Positions 60,230 to 64,000 of a DNA stretch of 64,000 nt are shown piece after piece. A program made the translations under genes and the position numbers. Origin of the DNA: Allacma fusca (lineage: Eukaryota; Arthropoda; Collembola; Symphypleona; Sminthuridae); contig OX359245.1 of NCBI GenBank assembly GCA_947179485.1, positions 63,289,067-63,353,066 on the forward strand, read 5' to 3'. The notes under the pieces were generated by a model that made no database searches, was not told where the DNA came from, and saw nothing but the letters and a program-made list of their open reading frames with translations. How positions within the stretch are numbered: the first letter of the stretch is position 1; each line of letters starts with the position of its first letter.

Positions 60230-62770
60230 ATTGAATTTTAAATTACTTTCACCGATTCCTAAATATGTAAACATTAGCGGTCCACTAATTTAAATAAATA
60301 ATTTAAAATAATGCGATAATAATTTAAAATACTTTTTGCACTAAAAATTACCTGGATTTGATTTTATAATTATGAACTAAATTCAGCTAGCGTTTAAATT
60401 TTGGAACAATTTTAGCTACTTTGCAAGAAATATTAATTCTAAATTCTTATTCATTCATTTAAAAATAATTGTTATTTCCTTAAAATACTTTTTGCTAGCG
60501 TTTTAGCGCAGGTTGCGTGAATACGTAATTCAACACTTATTGCCAATTAAAAGAGCAACATCAAAACACATAATTTCTCGGTTTTGGAGCAAATGTTTTT
60601 CAATTGTTTCCAAATTCCACTCATCATCTCAATTCTTCGATTCCCTAGTCTGAGTTTTTACTCATTATTTTATGTTTTTGTAAAAAGTACATTTTGTTTG
60701 TAGTATTTACGAGATTCTTTTAGATAGGTACAACTTAAAGGGTTATTACCCCCTGAATTTTTTCGGTAAATCAAGAAATACTAATAAATTCGCAAACAAA
60801 GATTTGATCAATTCATTTCAGTTGTGCAATCAGATCGAATCCAATGTAAATTCGCCTGTCTTCTCAAAGTGATTCAAATGATCTATTTCTATACCATCTG
60901 CTGTTCTTCAAGTGTAAAACCCAAAGGTCAAGATAACCTGGGGTTGAAATTTAATTTCAACAAAATTACATTCTGCTGAAAATGAACCTTTAATAAAGTT
61001 GTAAACAAATGCTTAACTGGAATAGTAACAAAATGAAGATTTTATTTGAAAGATTATGTAGAATCTTCTATTCCAAACACATTTTAGGATCATGTCATTG
61101 GCACTTATTGAAGGCAAGAGGTGACTAAATATATGAAATTGAAGCGAACATTGAAGAAGTTTTAGGCACTGCTTAATTGTTTTTGTAAAAATTTTAATTT
61201 TCGATTTTATCACCATATAGTAATTTACAACTTCATATCTAAATATTGCACCACGCTCATGCGGCAGTCATTTTATCTCTTGGTCTGCGCATTTAAGAGC
61301 AATTAAAATTCAAGACATACGAAATAAACTTTCGGTTTTAATTTGAGTACAAATTCAGAACCAACTAGGACTTTGGTGCACTTAACAGAGCGCTGCATTC
61401 GGGTGTTTTAGCTTACGAGGACGAAGCAAATTTTAAAATCTCATGCCAAATTATTATGTGCTGTTGCAGGCAGTGTTTACAGTTTTCACAAATTTCTACA
61501 AATAAACGTGAAAAGTAATTTCAGAAAACATTTTACCTTTGAAACTCAAATTGTATTGTTTAATATTCAAAAAGCATCTCAACATTGCTTAAAGTCACTG
61601 GAATTACGCAACCAACTTTTGACTTAGGTCACTGAAAAAGATGTTGAAAAATCTGGAATAGCATTTGCTTCAGAACGGGGCAACCACGAAGCTTTTGTCG
61701 CTGACGATAAAATGCAAGCCATCGGGAAATATAAGAATATAGTTTATAGAATATTGTGTACAAAAGATACTTGATAGAATTTACAACTGTCAAAATTTCC
61801 TGTATTAGTTTTTACAAACTTGTAAAATATTTTTTAAAATTCGTCATCACATGAAAAATATAGAAGGTAAACAATCGAGCATTTGAACGGAACTTAATTC
61901 TTTAGTTAACCAAGTTAAGTGTAATAAAAATTAGGTGAATATATTTTCGTAGATTTCAATGTGGAAAATTTAATTCAAAATGTAAATAATGCGCATAAGT
62001 GTAACATTTTCGGATATTTTTGTGAAGGTTAGAGCGTCCCTGAAAATTGACAACATCAAAGACTCATTTCTTTATTTTTGATCCCGAAAACTAAGTTCCC
62101 CAACTTGGATGTCTGCCATTTGGCAATCATTTAGACAATGAGTAACATACATAAATAATTATAAATATTGTTTTTGGGACTTGTTTAAAATCTTATTTAA
62201 AATTACTGAAAATATTAAAAAAAGCTAACACAAAAACTGAACGTAAAAAGAACGTACTTAAAGTTTAAACAATCTATAAATCCCTGTTTGCAAAACAGAA
62301 TCCCTTCCCTTTGAGATTTTCCCAGTCAGAAATATTTTTCTCCGGAAGAATCTTCCCGTCTTCCCAAAAAATCCAACCCCTGATCTTTACTTGCTAAAAA
62401 TTATGTCAATAGCACATTGTTATTTAGTGCGGTTATTCGAGTTGAGACAAATAAAATAGAACACCCTGTATCATATACAAATACACAGGTAGTTATGGGG
62501 AATATTTGTTCCAGGATTGTTTTCTGAATTGAAACTGTACGTACTCGTGCAGACTGCAGACCCAAGTGCAATGAATGTCCTAAGAAGCGGTTCCCAAGGG
62601 AAGGCAGAAACTTTGCCGCATATCCTACTTGTATACATATGTATAATGTATACGTAATAGCGACAAGTAACCCTCGACACGTGGCCGATCGGGATCAAAA
62701 TGAAAATTGGTTTGGAATGAAAAATGACCCAGCACGAACAAAAGTTACTGCCATCTCGCTTCTGTTTGCA
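60230..62770. other. Non-coding B2 right flank
   Basis: This is the counterpart of 23,540-26,255 with many small indels. No gene was recognised. It lacks the 130-bp segment seen at 25,611-25,740 in copy 1. The frames at 62,471-62,818 and 62,639-62,938 differ from those in the B1 counterpart. Confidence 0.4.
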
Positions 62771-62776
62771 CTGGAA

Positions 62777-64000
62777 CAGAGCTGCGCTAAAGTTGAAGTA
62801 GTACTTGACAAGTATCAAGTCAGGTCAAGTTCGGAGCAAGTTCGGGATTATGAGCGTTTCTACTTGGTTGAATCGGGTCAAGTTCAAGTATTTGCTGGAT
62901 CCAAACTTGGAAATTCAAGTCGGTTTTGTTTCAAGTGAAAGCCCACAGAATTGACTTGAAGTAAGGATCAAGTTCAAGTTCGTGTCTGGGCATGGATTTT
63001 ACTTGAACCCGAACGTGCACTTTCAAGTACCGAATCAAGTAGCCTAGTTCCAACGTTTGCTTCCTTTGTGCGTTCTTCTCCCTCGGTTGTTTGTGCTTCT
63101 GTTTCTGCAATACACATTCTAGAAACTAGTGATGCCAATGGTCTGGTCTGATCAGATTTTATGAAACTGGTATGGTCCCAAATTCAGACCAGACCATTGG
63201 TTCTGCTGAACCAGTTGTTCTGGCCAAACCAGATCAAAGAACATGCTCCGGACCATGGTCCAGAAAACCATGGAGCGTAATTAAATAATGACATTTTATT
63301 CCGTCAAATTCTTCTTTTACCCCCAGAAATGTCAGTTTTAATTTGTTTCGTGGGATTTCGTTAACTCATAATTTTTTCATGCGGTCAGGTCTGGTCTGGT
63401 CCTGAAGCTGGACCAATTGTATCTGGTCAGGTCCAAGTGTTGAATTAGAGTGGACCAGACCATACAAATCTGGGACCCGACCGGACCAGACCAATAACGA
63501 GCCATTATAAATGGTCCAGATCAGGTCAATGGCATCCCTACTAGAAACTATGCCTGCAGAGATATGCACAGAAGCTGGAGCTCACTTCTATTTGGAGTGA
63601 CTGTTGTGTATTCTGTAAATCGTTGTGCTTAAAACCATTCTTCTAATTTTTAATCATTTTCGAAAAACTGTTGAAGTAAATTGTCCGGGGAAAATGTAAC
63701 ACAAGAAAAAAACCATGAGTGAACCCGAATCTGAATTTAATAAAGACGACGGAAATTGAAAATCTTACAATTAGCTCCCCCCGTTGGAGTGTTTGTGCTA
63801 CAAAGTAGTAAGGTTCAAGTAATTACTTGAAATCCAAGTTCGGGTTCAAGTTAATTCCAAGTTCGGTTCGCAAGATTTAAATCCATAATTATGGACCCGA
63901 CATTCAAGTATCAGATCAAGTTCGGGTTTAGGAAAGATTACTTGCAAGATCCGACTTGGTATGACAAATAATTCCTGGGACCCGAAACGCCAAGTTTGGG
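62777..64000. mobile_element. TTCAAG-motif inverted-repeat element, left end and interior, right edge of copy 2
   Basis: The left arm 62,777-63,118 begins CAGAGCTGCGC and matches 26,260-26,590. After the nested hAT-like insertion, 63,549-64,000 continues into the interior, which is the reverse complement of about 3,925-4,300. The element therefore runs past the window edge, and its total length is unknown. Confidence 0.65.
63127..63540. mobile_element. hAT-like MITE with GGTCTGGTC arrays
   Basis: This 414-bp element begins TAGTGATGCCAATGG and ends with the inverted ATGGCATCCCTA. It is flanked by a perfect 8-bp duplication, CTAGAAAC, at 63,119-63,126 and 63,541-63,548. Both sides are dense in GGTCTGGTC/GACCAGACC words. 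The 8-bp duplication and the TAGGGATGCC-like terminus support hAT. It is non-coding and nested inside the TTCAAG element. Confidence 0.85.

Larger units (their letters stand above)
26605..63118 (+). repeat. Large direct duplication, copy 2 (A2, retained block, B2)
   Basis: This is colinear with copy 1 (4,309-26,590). The extra material is a LINE at 29,473-34,895, the block 41,900-49,617 absent from copy 1, about 270 bp at 51,220-51,490, about 455 bp at 52,925-53,380, and an insertion at about 58,530-60,197. The hAT-like element of copy 1 is absent. Most flanking non-coding sequence is nearly identical in the A halves and somewhat more diverged in the B halves. Confidence 0.9.

Noticed and set aside
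1-64000. Search for tRNA, rRNA and viral-type genes
   Set aside because: No cloverleaf with an intact TTCGA loop and acceptor pairing, no rRNA-like block and no integrase, envelope or capsid motif was recognised by eye. A covariance-model search would be needed to exclude small RNA genes.

Overview
The window looks like an accessory, gene-poor, AT-rich segment of a eukaryotic nuclear genome, most likely an invertebrate and plausibly an arthropod. The reasons are spliced small genes with GTAAGT-type donors, a non-LTR retrotransposon with separate ORF1 and ORF2, Tc1/mariner, pogo/Tigger-like and hAT-like DNA elements, and no bacterial gene organisation. The species cannot be named from this sequence alone. 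Nearly all long open frames outside the retrotransposon are chance frames or lie inside repeats.

The main structure is an old direct (tandem) duplication. Copy 1 runs about 4,309-26,590 and copy 2 about 26,605-63,118. Each copy has a left half, A (A1 4.3-14.2 kb, A2 26.6-41.9 kb), and a right half, B (B1 14.2-26.3 kb, B2 49.6-62.8 kb). The ends of the duplicated unit, and the junction between the copies, lie inside members of one TTCAAG-motif inverted-repeat transposon family (3,880-4,648; 26,260-26,946; 62,777-64,000). Copy 2 is longer because of a 5.4 kb LINE insertion (29,473-34,895), a 7.7 kb block (about 41,900-49,617) that copy 1 appears to have lost, and a 1.7 kb insertion near 58.5-60.2 kb. 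Copy 1 has its own 837 bp hAT-like insertion (14,344-15,180).

Splice-aware reading of the minus strand gives two families of small, probably secreted proteins. Family B has three coding exons whose phases agree (2 then 0) and ends in a Cys-containing HLCK-YCPIKTF segment. It has intact-looking copies at 22,111-20,556 and 57,421-55,846, a decayed copy at 49,714-49,239, and a truncated remnant at 14,206-14,311. Family A has a signal-peptide exon, a Leu-rich middle exon and a third exon, all joined in phase 1, and lies at about 10,988-4,970 and 38,689-27,268. Its last exon is unresolved. Several coding exons differ between copies mostly by amino-acid replacements, as expected of fast-evolving duplicated secreted proteins. 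I recognise no named gene family for either.

The rest is layered transposon debris. It includes several non-autonomous families, each carrying its own short repeated motif (GGAAC/GTACCC, TTCAAG, CGAGTACGAG, GGTCTGGTC, TGGGCATTTT). Pogo-like MITEs with CAGTCGACTC termini are arranged as alternating inverted pairs that form a roughly 560 bp higher-order array. There is a decayed Tc1-like transposon at 44,792-45,964, two minisatellites, and AT-rich stretches in which I see nothing. Divergence statements are visual estimates, not computed alignments.
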